Assembly: GCF_004345645.1 (NCBI RefSeq)
Contig: NZ_SLWS01000013.1
Coordinates: forward strand, 62,001-126,000
Reading direction: 5' to 3'
From: Actinocrispum wychmicini
Lineage (GTDB): Bacteria; Actinomycetota; Actinomycetes; Mycobacteriales; Pseudonocardiaceae
DNA length: 64,000 bases
Shown here: one piece after another, positions 57,724-64,000 of the stretch
Numbering within the stretch: position 1 is the first letter of the stretch
Layout: every line of letters begins with the position of its first letter
Position numbers and translations under genes: made by a program
Notes under the pieces: model-generated
Seen by the model: only the letters and a program-made list of their open reading frames with translations
Databases searched by the model: none
Told to the model about the DNA's origin: nothing

Positions 57724-58938
57724 TCAGAAGACCTCTTGGCAGTGCGGGGCGTGGTCGCCGATGAACGCCCGGGAGGCCTTCGTCACCGCGCCCGGGGTGA
57801 GTTCGGTGATCAGGCCGGCGGCGGCCAGTTCGGTGAGCCGGACGCCGCCGAGGTAGGCCGCGCCCAGGTCGGCGATGTCCAGCACCATGTCCGGGTCGGC
57901 GGTGGTGCGCTCGACGGTCGCCGCGCCGGCCGAGTCCACGGCCAGGCGCCAGCGGCCCTGGTTCCACGGACAGAGCACGTCTGTGACCTGGAACACGGTG
58001 TCCAGCGGAGTCCCGTAGCCGCGCAGCGCGAGCGCCCGGTCCACGTCGACGAGCCGGACCCACAGCCCGTCCTTCGTCAACCGGACTGCCTGCTCCTTGT
58101 CGTGCAGCATCGTCGTCACCGGCTCGTCCACCGCGAACATGCCGTTGACCAGCCGGACCTGGTCGTAGTCGAGGAGGTAACGCCAGAGCGCGGCCGCCGC
58201 CACCGGGGAAGCCGCCACGATCTCGCGCACTTTCAGCTCACCCGCCGGGCCGCGGTCGTCCCACTTCGACGTGGTCCGGAAGATCGCGTACCCGTCGGGG
58301 TGCACGGCGAACCGGTAGGCCGAGGCGCCGTCCCGGTTGCGTTCGGAGTCCCACAGGTGCATGTTCCACGACGGCTCGGCCCGGCTGAGCCACCCGACCC
58401 GGGTGGGCGCGACCCGGTCGTACACGGCGGTCACGTGCTTCATCGCCTCGGCGCGGGGCAGTTCCCTGATCCGATCCTTGCCGAGGTCGACACCCGCCCG
58501 GAAGGGCACCCCGCCCGGCACCTTGATGGTGGAATAGTGAGCGGCGAGACCGTATCCGAAGCGGCCGTAGATCGAGCCCTCGGAAGCCCACAACGCGGCA
58601 AATGGTTCGCGTTGTTCTTCATGAAGCCCGTGCAACTGCACGTGCATCAGCATTGACGCGGCGCCGCGCCGTCGATGCCACGGTTTCACAGCCACTGTGG
58701 TGACCCCCGCGACCGGGGTCGGACCCGTTCCCGGCAGGGTGATGTCCCTGGTCAGGACCGCCGCGGTGCCGACAAGTTCGTCGCCGTCGAAACAGCCGTG
58801 GAACCGGTCGGGCTCGAAGTCCGAACGGAACCAGTCCGGGTCCAGGTTCTCGAGGTCCCGCAGAAAGGCGGAACCGAAAGTCAGCAGGATCTCGTCGAAG
58901 AGATCCTCTGTCACCAGTCGTACGGTCAGCTCGGACAC
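57724..58938 (-). CDS. Eis-family GNAT N-acetyltransferase
   Basis: A 404-residue Eis-like protein with the tripartite fold of two GNAT domains and a sterol-carrier-like C-terminal domain. VTTVAVKPWHRRRGAASMLM is the acetyl-CoA loop (V-x-P-x-x-R-R-x-G). WASEGSIYGRFGYGLA is the Eis signature, and the carboxylate terminus ends CQEVF, consistent with Eis catalysis through the C-terminal carboxylate. Members acetylate aminoglycosides or protein lysines, but the substrate here is not known. The GTG at 58938 begins SELTVRLV; longer in-frame starts exist but look non-coding. Confidence 0.9.
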   Translation of the reverse strand: MSELTVRLVTEDLFDEILLTFGSAFLRDLENLDPDWFRSDFEPDRFHGCFDGDELVGTAAVLTRDITLPGTGPTPVAGVTTVAVKPWHRRRGAASMLMHVQLHGLHEEQREPFAALWASEGSIYGRFGYGLAAHYSTIKVPGGVPFRAGVDLGKDRIRELPRAEAMKHVTAVYDRVAPTRVGWLSRAEPSWNMHLWDSERNRDGASAYRFAVHPDGYAIFRTTSKWDDRGPAGELKVREIVAASPVAAAALWRYLLDYDQVRLVNGMFAVDEPVTTMLHDKEQAVRLTKDGLWVRLVDVDRALALRGYGTPLDTVFQVTDVLCPWNQGRWRLAVDSAGAATVERTTADPDMVLDIADLGAAYLGGVRLTELAAAGLITELTPGAVTKASRAFIGDHAPHCQEVF

Positions 58939-59042
58939 CCGCTCTTCATATCCCAGGCGTCCAGACGTTGCCACTGAGTTTCCGGTGTGCGTATCGTGTG
59001 CGCTACTTCTTCTGGACCCTGGTCTTCGGCTGGGAGGGTCCC

Positions 59043-59543
59043 ATGCGGGTGGACACCCTGACTCTCGTGCGTGAGGCGCGTGCTGGCGACGCGGCCGTGA
59101 TCGCTGACGTGCACGCCGAGGCGTGGCGCGTGGCGTACGGGGACCTGTTCGAGTCGTCGTTCCTCGCCAAGCAGTTGGAAACTGTTCGCCGGCAATGGAG
59201 CGCCCCGGAATTGCCCGGGAACATCCTGGTCGCGGAACGTGGTCACCGGATCGTGGCGTTCGCGCATTTCGGTCACGGTGAGATCTTCGATTGTTACGCC
59301 CGCCCGATCGCATGGGGCACAGGCGTCGCCGGCACGTTGCTCACGCATGTCCTGGAGACCCTCGCGGACGCCCGCGACCGGGACGTTCGCGCGTGGACAC
59401 TGTCCGGCGCGAACCGGGCACGGCATTTCTACCGGAAAGCCGGGTTTCGGGAGTCCGGCCGGTACCGCGAGCGTGACTACGGGGACGGCCGGCCGGTGAT
59501 GGAACTGGAATACATAAGGAGCATCCGACACCTGCACAGGTGA
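59043..59543 (+). CDS. GNAT-family N-acetyltransferase
   Basis: A 166-residue single-domain GNAT. It starts with REARAGDAAVIADVHAEAWR. The acetyl-CoA site is atypical (RPIAWGTGVAGTLLTHVL in place of RGxGxG/A). ARHFYRKAGFRESGRYRERD is the standard C-terminal strand-helix with the Y of GNATs. The ATG has GGGAGGG nearby. Substrate unknown. The two GNAT genes here are unrelated to each other and divergent. Confidence 0.85.
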   Translation: MRVDTLTLVREARAGDAAVIADVHAEAWRVAYGDLFESSFLAKQLETVRRQWSAPELPGNILVAERGHRIVAFAHFGHGEIFDCYARPIAWGTGVAGTLLTHVLETLADARDRDVRAWTLSGANRARHFYRKAGFRESGRYRERDYGDGRPVMELEYIRSIRHLHR

Positions 59544-59589
59544 CCCCGGTGTTGTAGGGTTTGCGTTGTCGGGGTTCTGGGGCTGACCA

Positions 59590-59609
59590 TTCTCTCGGGG
59601 GAGAGAGAA
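59590..59609 (+). promoter_or_regulatory. Small hairpin next to the ribosome-binding site of the receptor-like gene
   Basis: TTCTCTC (59590-59596) can pair with GAGAGAA (59603-59609) around GGGGGA. The SD AAAGGA begins at 59608, so folding would partly hide it. This suggests possible translational control of the gene at 59619, by inference only. Confidence 0.3.
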
Positions 59610-59618
59610 AGGACCTTG

Positions 59619-62318
59619 GTGAGGGTCAGGACGTTCACCGAACAACTGACAGTGTTCGACGGGGCGGACCAGGTTGTCGAACTGGTCCGTGCGCTGGTCC
59701 ACCGGCCGCGTTTCGGGGAGGCCCCGGAACGCACGCGTGACCAGGACACATGGCGTCGCCGTGGCCGCAAGGGCATCCCGATGGTGTGCCTGGTGCGGGA
59801 TGTCCACGAGCGCGAACTGTTGGCGGAGTTGGACAAACGGCTCGAACAGGCACGGCCGAAGCCGGTCCCGCACGCCCGCTACACGTACGGTTCCCGGGTC
59901 GCGGACTGGCCGGAGTCCGGCGACCGGGCGTTGAAGCCCGCGCACGCCAGTGACGTCGAGCCGATCCGGGCGGTCCTGTCCGACCTGGCCGTGGATCTGG
60001 CGGGCCGGGACGGCGCGCCGCGGTTCCGGCGGTTCCGGCTGGTGCGCTGGCTGACCGAACAGTCCTTGCGGGACGCGATCACCGAGCCGGACGGGGAACT
60101 GCTGCGCCGATTACGGGAACGCGACCTCGCCCGGCGGCGGTCGTTCGCCACGGAACGCACGGACGAGCTGACCGACATCGTGCCGTCCTGGGCCAGGTTC
60201 GTGTTACGGCTGGTTCCTCCACTGTGGTTTCGCGCGAAGATCTCCGGCCTGGGTGCCGAGTACCGGTGGTTGCTGCGGCAGCCGTACCTGGCGCCGAGAG
60301 ACCCGGGCACGTTCGCCGGGTTCGCCGAACGGCTGACCACGGACAAGCGGGCCAAGGAGGATCCCGAACAGCTGCTTCGCCTGCTGGTCAACGCTTTCCT
60401 CGCGGATCTCCGGCACGCGTACCGCCGCCGGCCGTGGCGGCCCGGTGCGGCGCGGCGCACCAGCTACGTGGTGATCCTGCTGGACGGGGTGTCCCGGGCC
60501 AACGGCGGCTACCGGCTGTTGAAGCTGATCAACGACGTCCGCAACGACACCGGCGCCTTCGACCCGGTGCTGTTCGTCAGCGGCAGCGAGAAGGTCCCGC
60601 CGTTCGCGGTGAAGTCGGACGAGCACGGCACCCCGGCGGTGCCGACGGCCCGGAACGCCTTGCAGGCGTACCGGAAGTGGTCCGAACGGTTCAGCACGGC
60701 CAGCCGCGCGCGTACGCCGACCGCTTGGTACCTGCCGATCCGCGTACCGCAGGGCCCCAACGCGGAAAGTGACCGTTTCGACGAGGCCCGGGAACGGCTG
60801 CTCGACACTCCGGCGATCACGTCCGACCCGGCGCCGTTGTGGTCCCGGCGTTGGGTTCTGGCGCTGGTCACGCTCGCGCTCGTCGGCGCCGTGGTCGGCG
60901 TGGAGGAGCAGCAGCGGCAGGCGCACTGCGGTGTGTTCTTCCTGGCCGCCGAAGCGTCCACTCTGGTCACCGCGGGCGACGAGTGCGTGGGCGTGAGCGA
61001 ACGCGGATTCGCGTTCCAGCCGTCCGACCGGGCGTTCAGTGACGTGCAGGCCAAGGTGGGCGAGCTGAACCAACGGGCCACGGACGCGCATCGCGCGAAC
61101 CCGAAGCGGCCGCTGGTGTCGCTCGTGTTCGTCGCCGCGCAGAGTTCGCCCAACCAGTCGCTCGCGTCCGAACGGGAGAGTCTCGCCGGGATCGCGGTCG
61201 CGCAGGACCGGCAGATCGAGGCGAGCGGCGACAACAACCCGCTGCTGCGGGTCCTGGTCGCCAACGTCGGGTTCCAGATGCGGCACGGACCCGAGGTCGC
61301 CGAGTTGCTCGGCCGGATGGTGGCCCGGGACAGCTCGATCATCGGCGCGATCGGCTTCGACCAGAGCCGGCAGCCCGCGCTCGAGACGATCGACGCGCTG
61401 TCCCGGATCGGCCTGCCGATGGTGGCCGCGACCCTGTCCGCGGACCACATCCCGGACCGGACCTCGCTGTACTTCCAAGTGTCCCCGCGTAACCAGCGGG
61501 AGGCGGCGATCGCCGCCCGGTACACCGACGAGGAGCTGAAACCCGCCGAACGCAAGGTCCTGGTCCTGTCCCCGGACGACCCCGGCGACACGTACAGCAA
61601 CAACCTGCGTGACGACCTGCGCGCCAGCTTCGGCACCGTCGGCTTCGTCGTGGAGACCCGTGACTACGCGCTGAGCCCAGGAGCGGGGGAGGTGGCGCGC
61701 CAGGTCGGCGCGGACGTCTGCGGCTACCGCGGGGTGGTGTTCTTCACCGGCCGCTCCGAGGACTTCGACCTGTTGCTGGACGGCGTGAACGCACGGTGTC
61801 GTGGCGTGTCACCGATGATCCTGGCCGGCGACGACATCTCCCGGTACGTCGCCGACCGCGGCCTGCGGGCCCGGTACGCGGGCGTTCCCTTCGACTACCT
61901 GACGTTCGCCACCGGCGGCGCCGGCTGCGACACCGGAGGGGATCTGTACGCCCGGATGAAGGTGTTGGTCCCCAACGAATGCGGCGGCGAACGAGACGTC
62001 GCCCTCGACGAGTACGCGCCGTTGGCCTACGACGCGACCCTGACGTACATCAAGGCGGTGGAACAGGTCCGGGAGAGCCCCGGCCAGGTCCCGTTGGACA
62101 AGGCTTCGGTGTGGCACGAGCTGAGCAGCACCCAGACCCTGGTCGGCGAGAGCGGCACCATCGACTTCGGCGGCAAGGTGGACCAACGCTGGCCGTTGAA
62201 CAAGTACGTGGCCGTCGTCCGGGTCAACGGCCCAGGCCAGACCCACCCGACCGTGATGGCCACCTGCGGCCTGCACCAGGGCGACCCACCGAGCGCCGCC
62301 TGGTGTCCACATGACTAA
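59619..62318 (+). CDS. Membrane protein: cytosolic domain + TM + Leu/Ile/Val-binding-type extracellular domain
   Basis: About 900 residues. The N-terminal 400 residues are soluble; TSYVVILLDGVSRANGGYRL (about 286-305) looks like a Walker-B-type strand of a P-loop fold, but no Walker A is visible where expected (GIPMVCLVRDVHERELL). One TM helix (WVLALVTLALVGAVVGV) lies near residue 411. The rest is a type I periplasmic-binding fold: LRVLVANVGFQMRHGPEVAE, SSIIGAIGFDQSRQPALETI, YSNNLRDDLRASFG and ISRYVADRGL are as in branched-chain amino-acid-binding proteins. No permease genes are adjacent, so a signalling receptor is more likely than a transporter. TTG 59616 is an alternative start. Confidence 0.75.
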   Translation: MRVRTFTEQLTVFDGADQVVELVRALVHRPRFGEAPERTRDQDTWRRRGRKGIPMVCLVRDVHERELLAELDKRLEQARPKPVPHARYTYGSRVADWPESGDRALKPAHASDVEPIRAVLSDLAVDLAGRDGAPRFRRFRLVRWLTEQSLRDAITEPDGELLRRLRERDLARRRSFATERTDELTDIVPSWARFVLRLVPPLWFRAKISGLGAEYRWLLRQPYLAPRDPGTFAGFAERLTTDKRAKEDPEQLLRLLVNAFLADLRHAYRRRPWRPGAARRTSYVVILLDGVSRANGGYRLLKLINDVRNDTGAFDPVLFVSGSEKVPPFAVKSDEHGTPAVPTARNALQAYRKWSERFSTASRARTPTAWYLPIRVPQGPNAESDRFDEARERLLDTPAITSDPAPLWSRRWVLALVTLALVGAVVGVEEQQRQAHCGVFFLAAEASTLVTAGDECVGVSERGFAFQPSDRAFSDVQAKVGELNQRATDAHRANPKRPLVSLVFVAAQSSPNQSLASERESLAGIAVAQDRQIEASGDNNPLLRVLVANVGFQMRHGPEVAELLGRMVARDSSIIGAIGFDQSRQPALETIDALSRIGLPMVAATLSADHIPDRTSLYFQVSPRNQREAAIAARYTDEELKPAERKVLVLSPDDPGDTYSNNLRDDLRASFGTVGFVVETRDYALSPGAGEVARQVGADVCGYRGVVFFTGRSEDFDLLLDGVNARCRGVSPMILAGDDISRYVADRGLRARYAGVPFDYLTFATGGAGCDTGGDLYARMKVLVPNECGGERDVALDEYAPLAYDATLTYIKAVEQVRESPGQVPLDKASVWHELSSTQTLVGESGTIDFGGKVDQRWPLNKYVAVVRVNGPGQTHPTVMATCGLHQGDPPSAAWCPHD

Positions 62319-62707
62319 CCACTGGTCAGCCCATTCCGGACATAGTCCGGAATGGGCTTCTTGGCCAGGGTCGCGGGGTCGACGAACACGTGCCGCATCT
62401 CACCCTCGGTGATCACGGTGTCGCCGACCCGGAACACCGGGTGGACGATCAGGCTGGTGGTGCCGAGGTGGTGGACGTCCATCGCGATGTCGATCTCGTC
62501 GTCGAACCGTCCCGGCCTGAGGAACCGCAACCTGCTCTCCGCCACCACCAGGTCATCGCCCTTGTCGATCATCTCCTGGTACAGGCACACCCGCGCCCGC
62601 CACAACTCGGTGAGGGCGACGTCGTAGTAGGCGAGATAGTTGGCGTTGAAGACCACCCCTTGCTGGTCGCACTCGCTGTATCGGACCCTGAGCCGGTGAA
62701 CGAACAT
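62315..62707 (-). CDS. Acyl-CoA thioesterase (YbgC-like hotdog)
   Basis: A 130-residue 4HBT-fold enzyme. VRYSECDQQGVVFNANYLAY is the signature with catalytic Asp (ECDQQG), and the rest (SRLRFLRPGRFDDEIDI, GEMRHVFVD) is standard. Length matches YbgC/FadM relatives. The substrate acyl-CoA is unknown. Its stop overlaps that of the receptor-like gene by 4 bases, and its start overlaps the divergent YjbR start by 12 bases. Confidence 0.88.
   Translation of the reverse strand: MFVHRLRVRYSECDQQGVVFNANYLAYYDVALTELWRARVCLYQEMIDKGDDLVVAESRLRFLRPGRFDDEIDIAMDVHHLGTTSLIVHPVFRVGDTVITEGEMRHVFVDPATLAKKPIPDYVRNGLTSG
62329..62357. terminator. Terminator hairpin embedded in the 3' end of the thioesterase gene
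   Basis: GCCCATTCCGGAC (62329-62341) and GTCCGGAATGGGC (62345-62357) pair perfectly with a 3-base loop, followed by TTCTT on the plus strand. It begins 10 bases after the receptor-like gene's stop but lies inside the last codons of the convergent thioesterase (KPIPDYVRNGL), so coding and terminator functions are superimposed. Confidence 0.75.
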
Positions 62708-63049
62708 GATTCATTGTCCCGCCTGCGGGCCCTCTGCCTGGCTCTCCCCGAAGCCGAGGAGAAAGTGAGCCACGGCGAACCCACGTGGTTCGTGCGCAAG
62801 GTCTTCGTGATGTACGCCAACCAGCACCACGACGACCGCGTCGGCTTCTGGTGCGCGGCGCCCCCAGGCGCCCAGGAAGCGATGGTCGCCGCGGACCCCG
62901 CGAAGTACTTCCGCCCGCCGTACGTGGGCCACCGCGGCTGGCTGGGCGTGTACCTGGACGTGCCGGTCGACTGGGAGGAGATCGCGGAGATCGTCACCGA
63001 CGCCTACCGCGCGATCGCCCCCAAGCGCCTGATCGCCCTCCTGGACTGA
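62696..63049 (+). CDS. MmcQ/YjbR-family protein
   Basis: A 117-residue protein of the CyaY-like fold family once annotated as DNA-binding. LRALCLALPEAEEKVSHGEPTW, FWCAAPPGAQEAMV and FRPPYVGHRGWLGVYLD are the family motifs (LRALCLALPEAEEKVSHGEP as the first). Role unknown. The GTG at 62696 lies inside the 5' end of the divergent thioesterase (12-base overlap), so both promoters must lie within the partner's coding sequence. Confidence 0.85.
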   Translation: MNEHDSLSRLRALCLALPEAEEKVSHGEPTWFVRKVFVMYANQHHDDRVGFWCAAPPGAQEAMVAADPAKYFRPPYVGHRGWLGVYLDVPVDWEEIAEIVTDAYRAIAPKRLIALLD

Positions 63050-63153
63050 GCCGCTGTTGGGACGTTTGGGTGGTTCCATGTCCGTGGTGGTGCCTTGGCG
63101 GCTCCTGTCTGGACGACGTCGAGAATTCACGACTCGTCCGAGGAGTGCGGCAC

Positions 63154-63810
63154 GTGCCATTCAACCCGAACCAAGCCAGAGGTGCAGACGGCAAGTGGAT
63201 CAAGACAGGAGGAGCACTGGGCGCCGCATTGGTCGCCGGCGTCCTTGCGGCAGCGGGCGGCGGTGATGTGGTCACGTCGGTGGGTGCAGGGCTGGACGCG
63301 GCGGCCGGTCGCAGCACGGGCAGCACGAACAGGGCGACCAGCCGGCAAGCCGCGAAGACCGGGGACGAGGCCAAGGCATGGGAACGTTTGGCGCTCAAGG
63401 AACTCAAGAAGGATGTGCGGCACCGACTTCGGTGCGCTGTCCAGTCGCGCGGCCAGGTGCGGCAGTTCTTCGTCAAGCACCCGTGTGACAAGCTCGACCA
63501 GTTCCTGTTCGCGGTGAGTGACGCGAAAGGTGACGTTGTCGTCGGCTCGGTCATGTGGGTGAAGATGCCGTCGTCCGCTGCGGCAACCCAGCTCAAGCAG
63601 TTGGAGGACACGCCCGGAACCGGCGACGTGACCCCGTTCGGAACCGAGGTGCTGCAACTCGGCGGATTCCAGTTCACCGGCGAGCACTATCGGTCCCGCC
63701 TGGACGGATCCCTCGTCGTCATCGCGGAAACCGAACCTGTACGTGGGCATCCCTCCGACAGTCTGCTCAACGATGTCGCCACGGTCGCTGTGGTGCTGCC
63801 GCCGAAGTGA
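63154..63810 (+). CDS. Unknown protein with N-terminal membrane segment
   Basis: A 218-residue protein starting at a GTG with GAGGAG nine bases upstream. The N-terminus FNPNQARGADGKWIKTGG resembles the short RG.DGRW motif seen at the start of some phage and mobile-element proteins. An Ala/Gly-rich helix (ALGAALVAGVLAAAGGG) follows. The C-terminal 120 residues form an alpha/beta region (LDQFLFAVSDAKGDVVVGSV, WVKMPSSAAATQLKQLEDT). I do not recognise the family. The preceding 100 bases hold nothing that I can name. Confidence 0.7.
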   Translation: MPFNPNQARGADGKWIKTGGALGAALVAGVLAAAGGGDVVTSVGAGLDAAAGRSTGSTNRATSRQAAKTGDEAKAWERLALKELKKDVRHRLRCAVQSRGQVRQFFVKHPCDKLDQFLFAVSDAKGDVVVGSVMWVKMPSSAAATQLKQLEDTPGTGDVTPFGTEVLQLGGFQFTGEHYRSRLDGSLVVIAETEPVRGHPSDSLLNDVATVAVVLPPK

Positions 63811-63865
63811 GGACTCGGGCAAATCCAGTGGCTGCGGGGCCGTGCCCGTGCCGATACTGCTGTAT

Positions 63866-64000
63866 ATGGCTGTGATCCGCCGGGCTGTGCCGCGCGACGC
63901 CGATGACGTGGTCGGACTCGTTCGCGAGTTCTACGAGCTCGACGGCCATCACTTCGACGCGCGCCGGGTGCTCAAGGGCCTTGCTCCGCTGCTGGTCGGC
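63866..64000 (+). CDS. GNAT-family N-acetyltransferase, 5' part only
   Basis: The first 45 codons are visible from an ATG; a GTG at 63872 is an alternative. VIRRAVPRDADDVVGLVREF is the typical first strand and helix of a GNAT domain (A-x-x-x-D-x-x-x-I/V), followed by YELDGHHFDARRVLKGL. The cofactor site is beyond the window. No SD is seen. Confidence 0.65.
   Translation, partial: MAVIRRAVPRDADDVVGLVREFYELDGHHFDARRVLKGLAPLLVG

Noticed and set aside
59619-62318. ABC transporter substrate-binding lipoprotein
   Set aside because: There is no lipobox or N-terminal signal; the binding domain follows a 400-residue cytosolic region and a TM helix.

Overview
The window is high-GC DNA with strong G/C preference at third codon positions, frequent GTG starts and several start codons placed just downstream of a -10-like hexamer. 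This points to an actinomycete. Gene style and the local gene order (ssb, ettA, large NAD-GDH, 4HBT thioesterase, alpha-glucosidase, glbO, HNH, DUF5130, pepN, DsbA-like, rpiB, nei) suggest a Pseudonocardiales-type organism. From memory, the order from about 27.2 to 56.7 kb follows the Mycobacterium tuberculosis Rv2478c-Rv2464c block. No rRNA, CRISPR array, insertion sequence or prophage was found. One tRNA (Arg-UCU) is present.

Left part (1-27 kb). A partial amidohydrolase leaves the left edge. It is followed by a coupled pair, a catalytically dead EAL-like protein and a class III cyclase-homology protein, and then a MarR remnant with an F420-type oxidoreductase. A GH63-like glucosidase overlaps a GH13 amylase. 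An arginine deiminase locus comes next: arcA-arcB leftward, and a permease, carbamate kinase and an unusual P-type ATPase rightward. An MFS transporter and a LacI regulator diverge around a perfect palindrome. After tRNA-Arg, a TetR gene faces twin operator-like palindromes ahead of a coupled PPOX/DsbA/MBL run. An ICL-like lyase with an ABM monooxygenase, an Ada-AraC protein with a deleted AlkA domain, and a secreted TAP-type hydrolase downstream of an ArsR-small membrane protein pair follow. A CopD-CtaG fusion closes this part.

Middle (27-49 kb). This is the conserved block beginning with ssb (two DnaA-box-like sites in front) and ettA. Lineage-specific material is inserted in it: a 1544-residue TPR/GGDEF-like/disordered repeat protein before gdh, a six-gene type VII secretion substrate-like operon (40.66-44.00 kb), an MscS channel, and a small gene on the minus strand (47.79-48.19 kb). 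That last gene encodes 17 copies of Gly-Thr-Arg-Val-Thr after a 25-residue N-terminus. Its repeats differ by many synonymous changes, so the peptide itself looks selected. I rate it the most novel item in the window.

Right part (49-64 kb). The conserved block ends with pepN, a DsbA-like protein, rpiB and nei. It is interrupted by an aldehyde dehydrogenase with a convergent MBL hydrolase/2-phosphosulfolactate phosphatase-like pair. Beyond it lie a Gly/Asp-rich membrane protein, Eis-like and other GNAT acetyltransferases, a membrane protein joining a cytosolic domain to an extracellular Leu/Ile/Val-binding-type domain, a thioesterase, an MmcQ/YjbR protein, an unknown membrane protein and a partial GNAT at the right edge. 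Convergent gene pairs repeatedly overlap at their 3' ends (4-47 bp), and many same-strand neighbours overlap by 4 bp, so the region is very compact.
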